DNA of 64,000 nt from the NCBI GenBank assembly GCA_947491315.1, contig CANLII010000008.1, positions 1 through 64,000 on the forward strand, read 5' to 3'. The notes beneath the pieces were generated by a model that saw only the letters and a list, made by a program, of their open reading frames with translations, was not told the DNA's origin and did no database searches. This DNA comes from Ignavibacteria bacterium. Lineage in GTDB: Bacteria > Bacteroidota > Ignavibacteria > Kapaibacteriales > UBA961. Below, piece by piece: positions 8,747 to 17,792 of this stretch. Within the stretch, counting starts at the first letter, position 1. Each line of letters begins with the position of its first letter. Both the position numbers and the translations under genes were made by a program.

Positions 8747-9550
8747 TTATGGAGTATTCGGACTAGGAGCAAATATTCGCATAGAATATCTTAGTCCGAT
8801 TTGTCCTCTAAAACCGGATATATTCAATGTTGCATCATTTAAAGTGGAAGTAAACGGAAGATCATAGAATGCTGAGGCAGTTATATGCATGGATGGGGAA
8901 ACTCTTACCATTGGTTCAATTCCAATCACTCCACCAATCTGCAAAGGATTATATGTGGTAATTTCACCTGAACCCAATGTTCTTTCTTGTAATGTTTGAT
9001 TTCCAACCACAAAGCCAATCGATTCAGGACTCACTATTCTTGTTTTCTGATGAAACTCACCTGATAGCGGAATGCCAAACCGCAAGCCTCCAATCCCACG
9101 AAGAACAAATCCATAGACTTCGAAGATATTATATCGAAGATCAGTTTGAAATTCGATGAATTGCATGCTGGCATCGATAGTATTCTCCATGTTTGCTTGT
9201 GAGAAACCACTTGTGGAATTATCATCTCTTATGGGAAATGTAGAAGAAGTTGAGAGTAATCCACTTCTATCACGGAAACCCAAACCACCACTAAGCGCGA
9301 GAACATTTGACAATGGATATTCACCCTGAATACCAAAAGAAAAACCATTGCCTGACCCAGAGTTAAATTCATCACAAGAAACCGTTCCACCGAATTGTTT
9401 GAATTCTGATGAAAATGTATTTTGTAATAATCCCCCAGATACTTGAACAGCATAGATCTCTGTTTGTAAGAATCTATATGTCTGAGCCATCAATCCTGAT
9501 GTGGAAATAGTAAGTACTATAAAGAATAGGGAGACTTTGGACATTTTCAT
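8747..9550 (-). CDS. Outer-membrane beta-barrel protein
   Basis: A signal peptide ('VSLFFIVLTISTSGLMAQ') is followed by alternating amphipathic strands with Gly and aromatic residues, such as 'ALSGGLGFRDRSG', 'IGGVIGIEPMVRVS' and 'FRGQIGLRYSMRIF'. This is the pattern of an eight- to ten-stranded porin-like (PorT/OmpW type) barrel. There are no specific ligand motifs. Start may be the first Met or the third residue ('MSKVS'). No exact TAnnTTTG lies upstream; a TAnTTTG variant with a one-base-shorter spacer is present around 9580. Confidence 0.7.
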   Translation of the reverse strand: MKMSKVSLFFIVLTISTSGLMAQTYRFLQTEIYAVQVSGGLLQNTFSSEFKQFGGTVSCDEFNSGSGNGFSFGIQGEYPLSNVLALSGGLGFRDRSGLLSTSSTFPIRDDNSTSGFSQANMENTIDASMQFIEFQTDLRYNIFEVYGFVLRGIGGLRFGIPLSGEFHQKTRIVSPESIGFVVGNQTLQERTLGSGEITTYNPLQIGGVIGIEPMVRVSPSMHITASAFYDLPFTSTLNDATLNISGFRGQIGLRYSMRIFAPSPNTP

Positions 9551-9652
9551 GTTTTAATAAGGTTTAGTGAGTTCGGAATTCAAATTACACACTTTGCGTA
9601 CAATCGTTTATCCTAATTTATACACATTTCCGAGTTATCATATTCTAAGGTA

Positions 9653-10888
9653 TTATGCAATAGGAGACCTCAGAGTTATGACGGTTATTTCAGGAGGAAT
9701 ACCCACTCTAATAGGAGGACCAACAGTGCCAAGTCCACGATTTACATATAAATATTTGTCCTGCTTGGTATACAATCCTGACCATTGTTCATAGACAAAT
9801 TGTGCAGGACTATATGCTTCGCCCAATAACTCAATTCCAATCTGGCCTCCATGGGTATGTCCCGACAGTGTGAGATCTGCCAAACCCGAATCCAAGATTT
9901 CCATATTCCAATATGTTGGATCATGCGCCATCAGAATTGATATTGCTTCCCTAGAAACACCTTCAAATGTTTGGGCTAAATTTCCAAATTTTTGATTAAA
10001 ACCTGTATTATCAGTACCAGCAATAACCACATCAGCATTATTGATGGTGAGAGTTCTAGCATCATTGATCAATAAATCAATTCCTGTTGAGCGAATCATC
10101 GTACATAATTGCTGATGCTTGATACCTGTCATATAATGATCATGATTACCCAAAGAACCATAGATACCTATTTGAGCTTGTAGTTGGCGAAGAATTGGAA
10201 GGAATAATTGTAATTCATCAGGATCGAAATTCACATAGTCACCGGTTATGGCTATTATGTCTGCTTTTTGCTTATTGATGATATCCACTGCATCTTGTAA
10301 ATAGCCGGTTCCAAAGTAAGAACCCGTATGAATATCTGAAATCTGTAGAAGGCGAATCCCATCTAGATTTCTACTTAGTCCTGGAAGAACAAGTTCAATC
10401 TCTTTGGTTTCAATATCATAAATGGTATGTAATACGCCTTGAGCTGTTGCAATGAATGGTAGTATGGAAGCAGATATACCTATTGTGTGCAATACTTTTC
10501 TTCTTTCAAGAGAAGGTGAATCACCAATAGCAACTATTGTTTTACTCTTGATTTTTTTTATAAGTGTAATTACTAGACCGATTGCATCTTTGAACAGAAA
10601 AAAGATTGTCAATGGATATTTTGGTAAATACCAAATGGCTATCATGATTTGAAATATATGTCCGGTAACTAGATTACTCCCGGTAGACAATCTCTCAATT
10701 GTGGTTCCGATGAGTACTAAGAACATGAATACTGCTATATAGATATATGCCTTTTTCCAGATCGGCTGAACATTTTCCAGCACATCAAGAAAGTTCTTAT
10801 ATTTTCTATAAATATAGTAATCTATTCCACCTTGTATAATTGCAAGGATTCCCAGAAACATGATAAGTCTAGTGATATCAGGTGTCAT
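9653..10888 (-). CDS. Membrane-anchored metallophosphoesterase (YkuE-like)
   Basis: Calcineurin-like phosphoesterase motifs appear in order: 'LLQISDIHTGSYFG' (D-x-H), 'AITGDYVNF' (GD), 'GSLGNHDHY' (GNHD), 'MAHDPTYW' and 'LSGHTHGGQIG' (GHxH). The first about 110 residues hold hydrophobic membrane segments, then a linker and the catalytic domain, as in YkuE-type membrane phosphoesterases that act outside the cytoplasm, often on lipid or UDP-sugar substrates. A TAGATTTG element overlaps the stop of the upstream giant gene and gives this gene its own promoter. The exact substrate is unknown. Confidence 0.88.
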   Translation of the reverse strand: MTPDITRLIMFLGILAIIQGGIDYYIYRKYKNFLDVLENVQPIWKKAYIYIAVFMFLVLIGTTIERLSTGSNLVTGHIFQIMIAIWYLPKYPLTIFFLFKDAIGLVITLIKKIKSKTIVAIGDSPSLERRKVLHTIGISASILPFIATAQGVLHTIYDIETKEIELVLPGLSRNLDGIRLLQISDIHTGSYFGTGYLQDAVDIINKQKADIIAITGDYVNFDPDELQLFLPILRQLQAQIGIYGSLGNHDHYMTGIKHQQLCTMIRSTGIDLLINDARTLTINNADVVIAGTDNTGFNQKFGNLAQTFEGVSREAISILMAHDPTYWNMEILDSGLADLTLSGHTHGGQIGIELLGEAYSPAQFVYEQWSGLYTKQDKYLYVNRGLGTVGPPIRVGIPPEITVITLRSPIA

Positions 10889-10916
10889 TCTTGAAACTTG
10901 TGGTGAATCATCTTGT

Positions 10917-10924
10917 CAAATCTA
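10917..10924 (-). promoter_or_regulatory. Bacteroidota-type -7 element for metallophosphoesterase gene
   Basis: Minus-strand TAGATTTG matches TAnnTTTG, 29 bases from the ATG and overlapping the stop codon of the upstream secreted-protein gene. Confidence 0.45.
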
Positions 10925-13900
10925 TTGATTTTCACCATAATGCGGATAGAGGATTGTATCTTTCCACAATGTTCCTTGAATGGTAATGGCATATGTACCA
11001 AATGGCAAATCATTGGGTAATGGGATATACTTATGATCTCCGGAATTCAATTGGAAATGTTCATTGAGTAGAATTCTTCCATCTATCGTTGAAACAATAC
11101 AATGTAGTTGTTCATTCAATCCGGACTGAATGTTTATGGTATTATTCTTCACCATGAATTGATATTGACTCTTGCTTGTGATGGGTCTGATTGTCCAAGC
11201 ACAAGTTTGTTCATACGGAACATCACATCCTCGTAGTTCGCGAGTTGTACAATCAATTTCACCATCTAGCCATTGTATGACATAGGTATTGAAAGTTCTA
11301 TCATCAGGTGGAAGATAGGGCATGATTGAAAGTGATATCTCACCAGTATTTTTTCCGGAATTATCAAGCATTAGTTGATATGTGCCTGGTACTGTTTGTA
11401 CATGAGACGCACCTGTAATTCCGGATGTACTATGCTGCTCAATCATACTTCCTGATGGATCATAAGTAATAGCCAATTTGGCATTTGCATATGCAGATGG
11501 TACAGATAATTTCATCAAGAATCTTTCACCAGGTTTCACTGAACCATTTGATTGTAAAGCAAATGCAGCAATATTGGGATCGATGACTGAAATTCTCATT
11601 TCATCGGTAGATTCACAGAATCCATTATTCCCTATAACTTTTATAATTATGTCCGATGAAATGGAATCAATTCGAATCCGATTATCATTCAATTGAGTAA
11701 AGACACAATTGCTCGACCAAGAATATGTATTTGCTCCAGTAGATAGTATTTCAATGGCACTACCTCTACAAATAACTGTATCCTTGGGTAAAGAAACAAT
11801 AGGGACATCTTTGACATCAACATAAAAAGAATCAAGTGATGCACAACCAGCTCTTTGTCCATTGATGATGATATAACCGGAAGAATTTGGCATTATAATC
11901 AGTGAATCATTCTTACTAGAAAGTAAAGAGCAATCTCCTTTCAATGTAATTCCTGTAGATGGAAAAACAGTGACAGTGATTGGTTTATTCCTACAAGTAA
12001 TCGTATCAGCGGTTTTCAGAATTGGCAGGGAAGCATTGACATTAACAAGAATGCTGTCAATACGGGAAAAACAACCGTCCTTGCTTCCACGATAGGTATA
12101 ATATGTGTTCTGCAATGGTTTTGCTAATAGGATATTTCCATTTTTTGAAATGATGCTCGGATGATCTAACCATTCATATGTGTCTCCACCATTGGCTGAC
12201 AATGTAATCTCATTACCCAAACAAGTGATGGTATCACCCGATACTGTTATGGTAGGTATATCTTTTACAATGACCAATATGCTGTCCATAACAGAACATC
12301 CGCCATTTGTTCCTTCTACGAAATACATTGTTGTTGTGCCGGGACTAACTTGTATGTCAGATTGTTTCGATGTAAATCCTGAAATCTTTTCAGTCCAAAG
12401 ATATGTCATTGCACCTGATGGTTTCAGGATTGCGGTATCTCCCGGACAAATAGAAATATTACTTCCTGCATCAACAATTGGTAGTGGTAACACACGGATG
12501 ATGACGGAATCATATCCTATGCAATTACCATTTTTTGCTTCCACATAATATGTGGTTGTTATAGTTGGTGAGAATGTGGGTTCAGATGAGTTAATGTCAT
12601 CAATTCCATTACCGGGTGACCAACGATATATCGTTGCACCTGTCGGTTTAAGAGTGATTGGAGTTCCCGGACAAGTTGCAGTATCATCAACCAAAGATAT
12701 GTTTAACTCATCAGCTACCATAACTTTCACGGTGTCATATGAAACACAACCCGCAATGGAAGTCACAGTCAATACATACTCTATGGATGCAGTAGGAGTG
12801 CAGACAGGCATCGCTGTTTGACTATTATCCAGATATGTATTTGGTGACCAAGAATATCGTGCTCCATTTTCAGGTGCGGAGCCAAGTTGTAATGGCTCTT
12901 TGGGACAAGTTGATTTATCCATACCTGCATTGGCAACAAAACCTTGGATCACATTCACTCGGATAAATGCGGTATCAATACATTGTCCACTCGATACGAT
13001 AACACCATATGTCGTATTATTATCAGGTTGGACAATTGGTGTAGATGCATTTGTATCAGAGATATTCGGACCCATGAACCATCTAAAAACACTTCCACCT
13101 GATGCGCGAAGTTGGACTCTATCTCCCCGACAAATAGTTGTATCGGGTGATGTCAATGCTGTTAAATTGTTTACAGTATTAACTATGACGGTATCATAAG
13201 CAATGCAACCAAATTCATTTGTCACCTTCAAAATGTACCTAAAATTTGGACTAGGTGGGCTTGCAATTGTCTTGGAAAGGAATTTGTTAGAAACATATTG
13301 CTCCGGTGACCACATATAGCTATATCCACTCTTGGGATTCAAACCAATTTCTACTGATCCACCCGGACAAGTTGTCTTGTCATTACCCGCTTCTGCAATA
13401 GGAAAGGGAACAACATCAACTCTTATTGGTACTGTATCAGTACAAACACCATTTGATGCAACGAGATAATATTGTGTCGTTGAGTCTGGACTTGCAATTG
13501 GGTTTGCAATAGTTGTTGAAGATAATCCATAGGATGGAAACCACTTATAGGTAGTAGCACCTGATGATTTCAATTGAACTTTTCCACCTTTGCAAATACT
13601 GCTCGGAACTTCATATTGAAGATTTATAGCAGGGAGTAATGAAACATGTATCGTTTGCTTAGTCTGACAGCCGAAAGGATTGGTAATGAACAATGTATAA
13701 CTTGTGGGAGCATTTGGTCTTGCGATTGGATTTGCAATGGCAGCATTACTCAATCCTGTTGTTGGCGACCAAGCATATGAATATCCTGTCATAGGTGGCG
13801 CACCAATTCGAATGCCTGAACTAGGACATGCCAATACTGAGTCAATGCTCAATCCAAGTCCATATTCAATCTGAGTTGGCAATCCCAAAACAGTTCTACC

Positions 13901-14977
13901 ACTTTGATTGAGAACATTGAGAGTATACCCAATTTCACTACCTAACTTATTTGGTTTATTGATTACATCCAATTGGCTCGGCCTATCTGCTACAACATAA
14001 ATTTTACCATCAGGTCCCAATTGCATACCGAATAACTTTCTTGTTCCTAATGGTTGAGTCCACATGGATCCTGCAATTGATGCTTCATCATTGAATGAAA
14101 CATCGAATTGGAATAATGCAGATTCTGAACTTTGTGGTTTATCCAATGTTCCTGTCGTAAAGAGTTTCTTGCTATCAGGTGAAAATGCAGCCCCATAGTT
14201 TCCATAACATTTGTTTTTGGCAATGAATTTGGCATTCGTGGCTTGACCAGACTGAAGATTGAAATCAAATAGTACTACAGCTTGCAAATAATTTGTGCCA
14301 TCAGCTTCGGAGAGTACTACCAATTTTGAACCATCTGGTGAAACCTTCAAGGCGCCAACTGTATAGTAGTTAAACAAATTATTATAATTGGAAAGAACAG
14401 GTGAAGAAACTCCAGATGCAGTCACTTTATAAGCTAGAATTCTAGATTGTGTTTTATGATGATAAATTGCCCAATATGAATTATCTGCACAATGTTGTGT
14501 ACCTGCCAATTTCTCTGACATATTATCTTGCAATTCAACATTGGAAAGTAAAATTGAGGGAGTGTTTTCAAGACTAATATGAGAATAGTATGATTTGCTT
14601 TGTGTTGTGCCCTGACCGGTTAAATCCGGTGCAGTAAAGAGGTACACTCTTTTTGAGTTTGCAGGGTCAGGAATAAAAATGCAACATTGGGTCGATGAAA
14701 TGCCACTTTTGAGAGAATCGCCACCGGGTACTATTGATCCGTCCGGAAGAAAGAGCTTTTTTCCGTCTGAATATAATAACACATTTCCTGTATTTGGATC
14801 GCAATAGACTGCACAACCTTCCCATGTATCGAGTTTTCCGGTAATAGGTAAGGGAATTGCATTCGTAAATTTAATGCCTCCAAATTTGCCATAATACCAA
14901 GTCTGGTTTGAACTTTGTTGTGCAAATAATGAAGCAGAAATGGATAAAGCTAATGCGTAAAGTAAGAATCTTAACAT
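10922..14977 (-). CDS. Giant secreted Ig/PKD-like repeat protein with probable T9SS sorting domain
   Basis: 1351 residues with a signal peptide ending near 'SISASLFAQQ'. Residues about 20-390 form a WD40-like propeller-type region opening with 'TWYYGKFGGIKF', a start common among Bacteroidota secreted proteins. Then come about ten repeats of roughly 75 residues, each beginning with a 'C-x-G' element (for example 'ICKGGKVQL', 'TCPGGSVEI', 'ICPGDTAIL') and ending in a Gly-Cys or Asn-x-Cys, so each repeat could hold one disulfide. The last about 80 residues ('STIDGRILLNEHFQL...PFGTYAITI') resemble a T9SS type A sorting domain. Likely a cell-surface adhesin or motility-related protein. No exact -7 element precedes it. 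Confidence 0.85.
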   Translation of the reverse strand: MLRFLLYALALSISASLFAQQSSNQTWYYGKFGGIKFTNAIPLPITGKLDTWEGCAVYCDPNTGNVLLYSDGKKLFLPDGSIVPGGDSLKSGISSTQCCIFIPDPANSKRVYLFTAPDLTGQGTTQSKSYYSHISLENTPSILLSNVELQDNMSEKLAGTQHCADNSYWAIYHHKTQSRILAYKVTASGVSSPVLSNYNNLFNYYTVGALKVSPDGSKLVVLSEADGTNYLQAVVLFDFNLQSGQATNAKFIAKNKCYGNYGAAFSPDSKKLFTTGTLDKPQSSESALFQFDVSFNDEASIAGSMWTQPLGTRKLFGMQLGPDGKIYVVADRPSQLDVINKPNKLGSEIGYTLNVLNQSGRTVLGLPTQIEYGLGLSIDSVLACPSSGIRIGAPPMTGYSYAWSPTTGLSNAAIANPIARPNAPTSYTLFITNPFGCQTKQTIHVSLLPAINLQYEVPSSICKGGKVQLKSSGATTYKWFPSYGLSSTTIANPIASPDSTTQYYLVASNGVCTDTVPIRVDVVPFPIAEAGNDKTTCPGGSVEIGLNPKSGYSYMWSPEQYVSNKFLSKTIASPPSPNFRYILKVTNEFGCIAYDTVIVNTVNNLTALTSPDTTICRGDRVQLRASGGSVFRWFMGPNISDTNASTPIVQPDNNTTYGVIVSSGQCIDTAFIRVNVIQGFVANAGMDKSTCPKEPLQLGSAPENGARYSWSPNTYLDNSQTAMPVCTPTASIEYVLTVTSIAGCVSYDTVKVMVADELNISLVDDTATCPGTPITLKPTGATIYRWSPGNGIDDINSSEPTFSPTITTTYYVEAKNGNCIGYDSVIIRVLPLPIVDAGSNISICPGDTAILKPSGAMTYLWTEKISGFTSKQSDIQVSPGTTTMYFVEGTNGGCSVMDSILVIVKDIPTITVSGDTITCLGNEITLSANGGDTYEWLDHPSIISKNGNILLAKPLQNTYYTYRGSKDGCFSRIDSILVNVNASLPILKTADTITCRNKPITVTVFPSTGITLKGDCSLLSSKNDSLIIMPNSSGYIIINGQRAGCASLDSFYVDVKDVPIVSLPKDTVICRGSAIEILSTGANTYSWSSNCVFTQLNDNRIRIDSISSDIIIKVIGNNGFCESTDEMRISVIDPNIAAFALQSNGSVKPGERFLMKLSVPSAYANAKLAITYDPSGSMIEQHSTSGITGASHVQTVPGTYQLMLDNSGKNTGEISLSIMPYLPPDDRTFNTYVIQWLDGEIDCTTRELRGCDVPYEQTCAWTIRPITSKSQYQFMVKNNTINIQSGLNEQLHCIVSTIDGRILLNEHFQLNSGDHKYIPLPNDLPFGTYAITIQGTLWKDTILYPHYGENQ

Positions 14978-15047
14978 TACAACTCCTTGTTAACCCCTAA
15001 AATTACAAAAAGTTTTATGTGTATGTATGAATTAATATTGAAGTGAT

Positions 15048-16172
15048 TTATCCACATATATCATTGGGAATCTCAAGACCTGCAATGTGCGCAATTTGAA
15101 TAAAATCTTGGGGAGGTCCTTGGATAAACAGTAGTTCTTTGCCGGTGATCGGATGAACAAAACCAAGCATTCTTGCATGTAAGGCCTGATGTTTCATTAT
15201 ATCTAAACATTGCATTGCTGAATGTTTAGATTCATTGCCAAATTTTACCTGATGTGGCAAAGTATCTCCGCCATAAGACATATCACCAATTAGTGGATGA
15301 TGTATTGAAGAAAAGTGAACCCTGATTTGATGTGTTCTACCCGTATGGAGTTTGATTTGTAACAATGAGGCATATCTGCCCCTGCTACGTGTCCAGTATT
15401 CAGTTTTTGCATATTTACCGCCTTGTTTGGTAATTGCATAAACTTTCCTATTTCTGGGTGAAGGAGCTAGATTGTTTTCGATGATGGCATGATCTTCTTT
15501 GACAATTCCCCAAGCCAAAGCCATATATTCTCTTTGAACAGTTCTATCAGCAAACTGTTTTGAAAGTTCAGGTGTGATTTCTGCTTTTTTGGAAATGACC
15601 ATCAAGCCCGAAGTATCTTTGTCGAGTCTATGCACTATTCCGGGTCTTAAAGCATCATCCTTGGCCATGATGGCTTGTATAAACGCATCTTCAGGCAAAT
15701 CTTCTTCTTCGGTGTCTTCTTCAATATCGGATAAAGGAATTGCTTCTCTATAACCTATATGCCATAATACTGCATTGACAAGTGTACCATACCTATTTCC
15801 AAAGCCGGGATGTACAACAAGTCCTGAAGGTTTATTAATTACCAATAAATAATCATCCTCGAATACTATTTCCAAAGGAATGTTTTCGGGTAATAACTCG
15901 AGTGGGGGAGGTCGCATAAATATGCAACGAATCGTGTCCCCTGGTTTAATCTTATAAGAACCCTTTCTCATTGTTCCATTCACAGTCACTTGCTCAGTAT
16001 CGATTGCCTGCTGAACTTTGTTTCTCGTTGCATTGGCTATGGCATTAGTGATATAGACATCCAATCTCAAAGGTTCTTGTCCTTTTGAGACCAACAAGTC
16101 AATCACTTTTTCTATATAATCGGGATATTGTTCCTTTTCAATTTCCATTATCTGTTGTTTCTGTGAATTCAT
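15048..16172 (-). CDS. RluA-family 23S rRNA pseudouridine synthase (RluD-like)
   Basis: An N-terminal S4 RNA-binding domain ('RLDVYITNAIANATRNKVQQ', residues about 36-90) precedes a catalytic domain with 'VINKPSGLVVHPGFG' and the hallmark 'GIVHRLDKDTSGL', whose Asp is the catalytic residue. 'LHTGRTHQIRVH' is also typical. Domain order matches RluD/RluC. A Glu/Asp-rich insertion ('DIEEDTEEEDLPED') lies near residue 150. The start at 16172 overlaps lspA by 35 bases; an in-frame Met at 16148 would cut this to 11 and is an equally good choice. Confidence 0.93.
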   Translation of the reverse strand: MNSQKQQIMEIEKEQYPDYIEKVIDLLVSKGQEPLRLDVYITNAIANATRNKVQQAIDTEQVTVNGTMRKGSYKIKPGDTIRCIFMRPPPLELLPENIPLEIVFEDDYLLVINKPSGLVVHPGFGNRYGTLVNAVLWHIGYREAIPLSDIEEDTEEEDLPEDAFIQAIMAKDDALRPGIVHRLDKDTSGLMVISKKAEITPELSKQFADRTVQREYMALAWGIVKEDHAIIENNLAPSPRNRKVYAITKQGGKYAKTEYWTRSRGRYASLLQIKLHTGRTHQIRVHFSSIHHPLIGDMSYGGDTLPHQVKFGNESKHSAMQCLDIMKHQALHARMLGFVHPITGKELLFIQGPPQDFIQIAHIAGLEIPNDICG

Positions 16173-16740
16173 TCACTTGTGTAAATGGATATGGAAGATA
16201 TCTATTATAGAAGAGTAAGAGAATCATGCCAATTGATACACAGGAGTCTGCAACATTGAATACAGGCCAATGAGTATAGACCAACTGCCCTAACTGTATA
16301 TCTGGAATGTCGATTTGTATGAAATCAACAACCAGTCCATAAAAGAGAGGACCTTCTCCGTAGAAAACACCATAAAACATTCGATCAATAAAATTACCGA
16401 ATGCACCGGCCAATATGAGCATAATGGCGATTCTGATTTGGATTTTTGCTGATTTAATCATCAACAAATAATACACTAAACCAATGGAAGCAATAAGTGA
16501 AAACAATGTCAGGAATATTTTGCCTGAACCAAACTCAACACCAAATGCCATTCCAGGATTTTCAACGAACGTACAACGCAAAAACTCACCAATCACTGAT
16601 ATGCTTTCACCGAGAAACATGCCATGATGGGTAAATCCCATTAGAGAAAAACCTTTCACTGCTATTTTGGTTGCTTGATCAAGAACAATCAACAAAAAAG
16701 CATAGAATAACAATCGATGTGAATGGACTTTTGAATCCAT
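16138..16740 (-). CDS. lspA: Lipoprotein signal peptidase (signal peptidase II)
   Basis: LspA cleaves the signal peptide from diacylglyceryl-modified prolipoproteins in the inner membrane. Conserved elements are 'DQATKIAVK' near residue 20, 'VENPGMAFG', 'GAFGNFIDRMFYG' (first catalytic Asp) and 'FNVADSCVSIG' (second catalytic Asp). Four hydrophobic segments are visible. At 200 residues it is longer than the usual 150-170, the extra length being in the loop before the last motif and at the C-terminus. It lies six bases after the DksA-like gene, and the ileS to lspA proximity is a familiar bacterial arrangement. Confidence 0.95.
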   Translation of the reverse strand: MDSKVHSHRLLFYAFLLIVLDQATKIAVKGFSLMGFTHHGMFLGESISVIGEFLRCTFVENPGMAFGVEFGSGKIFLTLFSLIASIGLVYYLLMIKSAKIQIRIAIMLILAGAFGNFIDRMFYGVFYGEGPLFYGLVVDFIQIDIPDIQLGQLVYTHWPVFNVADSCVSIGMILLLFYNRYLPYPFTQVNEFTETTDNGN

Positions 16741-16746
16741 TATAAT

Positions 16747-17745
16747 TTACTCATTTCTACCAGCAATAATATCGATACCATTATCCGGGCAACGACTATG
16801 AATTTTGAATGATGCAGACTGCGTAGTAATTGGAACGGCCAATAATCTTGCTTTAGCTATAAGAATATTACATTCTTTACAAATACCATAGGTTTTATCA
16901 TCTATTCTCTTAGCAGCATCATCCAATTTTTTGATATATTCAAAAATGCGATTAATCTGAGCATATGTTTTTTCTTTTTCTAATGCCTCAGATCCTTGCT
17001 CAGCCATGTGTACTGAGTATATCATAGACTCGGAAGCCATTTCTGCATTAGTCAGATCATCAAGTCTTTCCTTGAGCATTCTCATTTCATCCAATGCATC
17101 ATCTTTGATCTTCTGAATATGTTGTCTGAACATTTTTAAATCAGCATCAGAATATCGTACCTTCTTAGTAGAAGGTTTAATAATGGGTTTCTCTTCTTTT
17201 GGATGCATGGCGAATGCAGCAGCACCTTTTCCTTCAGGCATTTTCATTGCTTCTAAACCTGCAGCTGATGGTTTTTCAGATGCTTTATTACTTGACTTAG
17301 ACCTACTTGCAGGCTTCTTCTCTTGTAAAGTTAATTGCAATGGAGCCGCTTTTGGAATATCTAATTCAATAAATTCTTTTTCAGGGGGAGCAGATATGAC
17401 ATCGTTTGAGGTAGTGACTTGTTTTTTTTCTTTTATTACATTTTTTGGTGCTGATTTTTTACTTGTTTTTTCAGTTTTTGTGGCAACTGTTTCAATTATC
17501 TCGACCTTCTTTGTCAAAGGCTTGATTGAATCTTTCTTATCTGTCTTTGGAGTTGCGATGGTATTTTTTCCTTTGATTGAAACAGAAAGCGAAGCCGATT
17601 GCTTCGAAGTTGTTTTTTCAACACTTTTGGCAACTGGCTTCGCTTGTTTTTTTTCAGTTTTGGCAAAATTCGCCACTGAAGACTTCACTGCTTTTTGTTT
17701 AGAAACATCTACAGATCTAGATATAACAATATCCTTTGTAGACAC
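16747..17745 (-). CDS. DksA/TraR-family protein with long basic N-terminal extension and degenerate zinc finger
   Basis: The C-terminal about 130 residues match the DksA/TraR family: the coiled coil from 'YSDADLKMFRQHIQKIKDDA' leads to 'EKTYAQINRIFEYIKKLDDA' and then 'YGICKECNILIAKARLLAVP'. DksA normally has two Cys pairs; here the first (CKEC) is present but the positions of the second are Ser and Phe, so zinc binding is doubtful. Loss of finger cysteines is known in related FCB homologues. The first about 200 residues are a Lys/Ser/Thr-rich low-complexity tail, not part of normal DksA. It follows an H1-like gene and may act on nucleoid or RNA polymerase; role uncertain. Confidence 0.75.
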   Translation of the reverse strand: MSTKDIVISRSVDVSKQKAVKSSVANFAKTEKKQAKPVAKSVEKTTSKQSASLSVSIKGKNTIATPKTDKKDSIKPLTKKVEIIETVATKTEKTSKKSAPKNVIKEKKQVTTSNDVISAPPEKEFIELDIPKAAPLQLTLQEKKPASRSKSSNKASEKPSAAGLEAMKMPEGKGAAAFAMHPKEEKPIIKPSTKKVRYSDADLKMFRQHIQKIKDDALDEMRMLKERLDDLTNAEMASESMIYSVHMAEQGSEALEKEKTYAQINRIFEYIKKLDDAAKRIDDKTYGICKECNILIAKARLLAVPITTQSASFKIHSRCPDNGIDIIAGRNE

Positions 17746-17792
17746 TTGTTTCTTGACAGTGACTTGGGCATTTTTCGACCCTTTAGAGGGAC

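Noticed and set aside
12180-12548. Plus-strand ORFs within the giant repeat protein (12180-12548, 12552-12821, 12900-13199)
   Set aside because: Antisense shadows recurring with the repeat period of the real gene.
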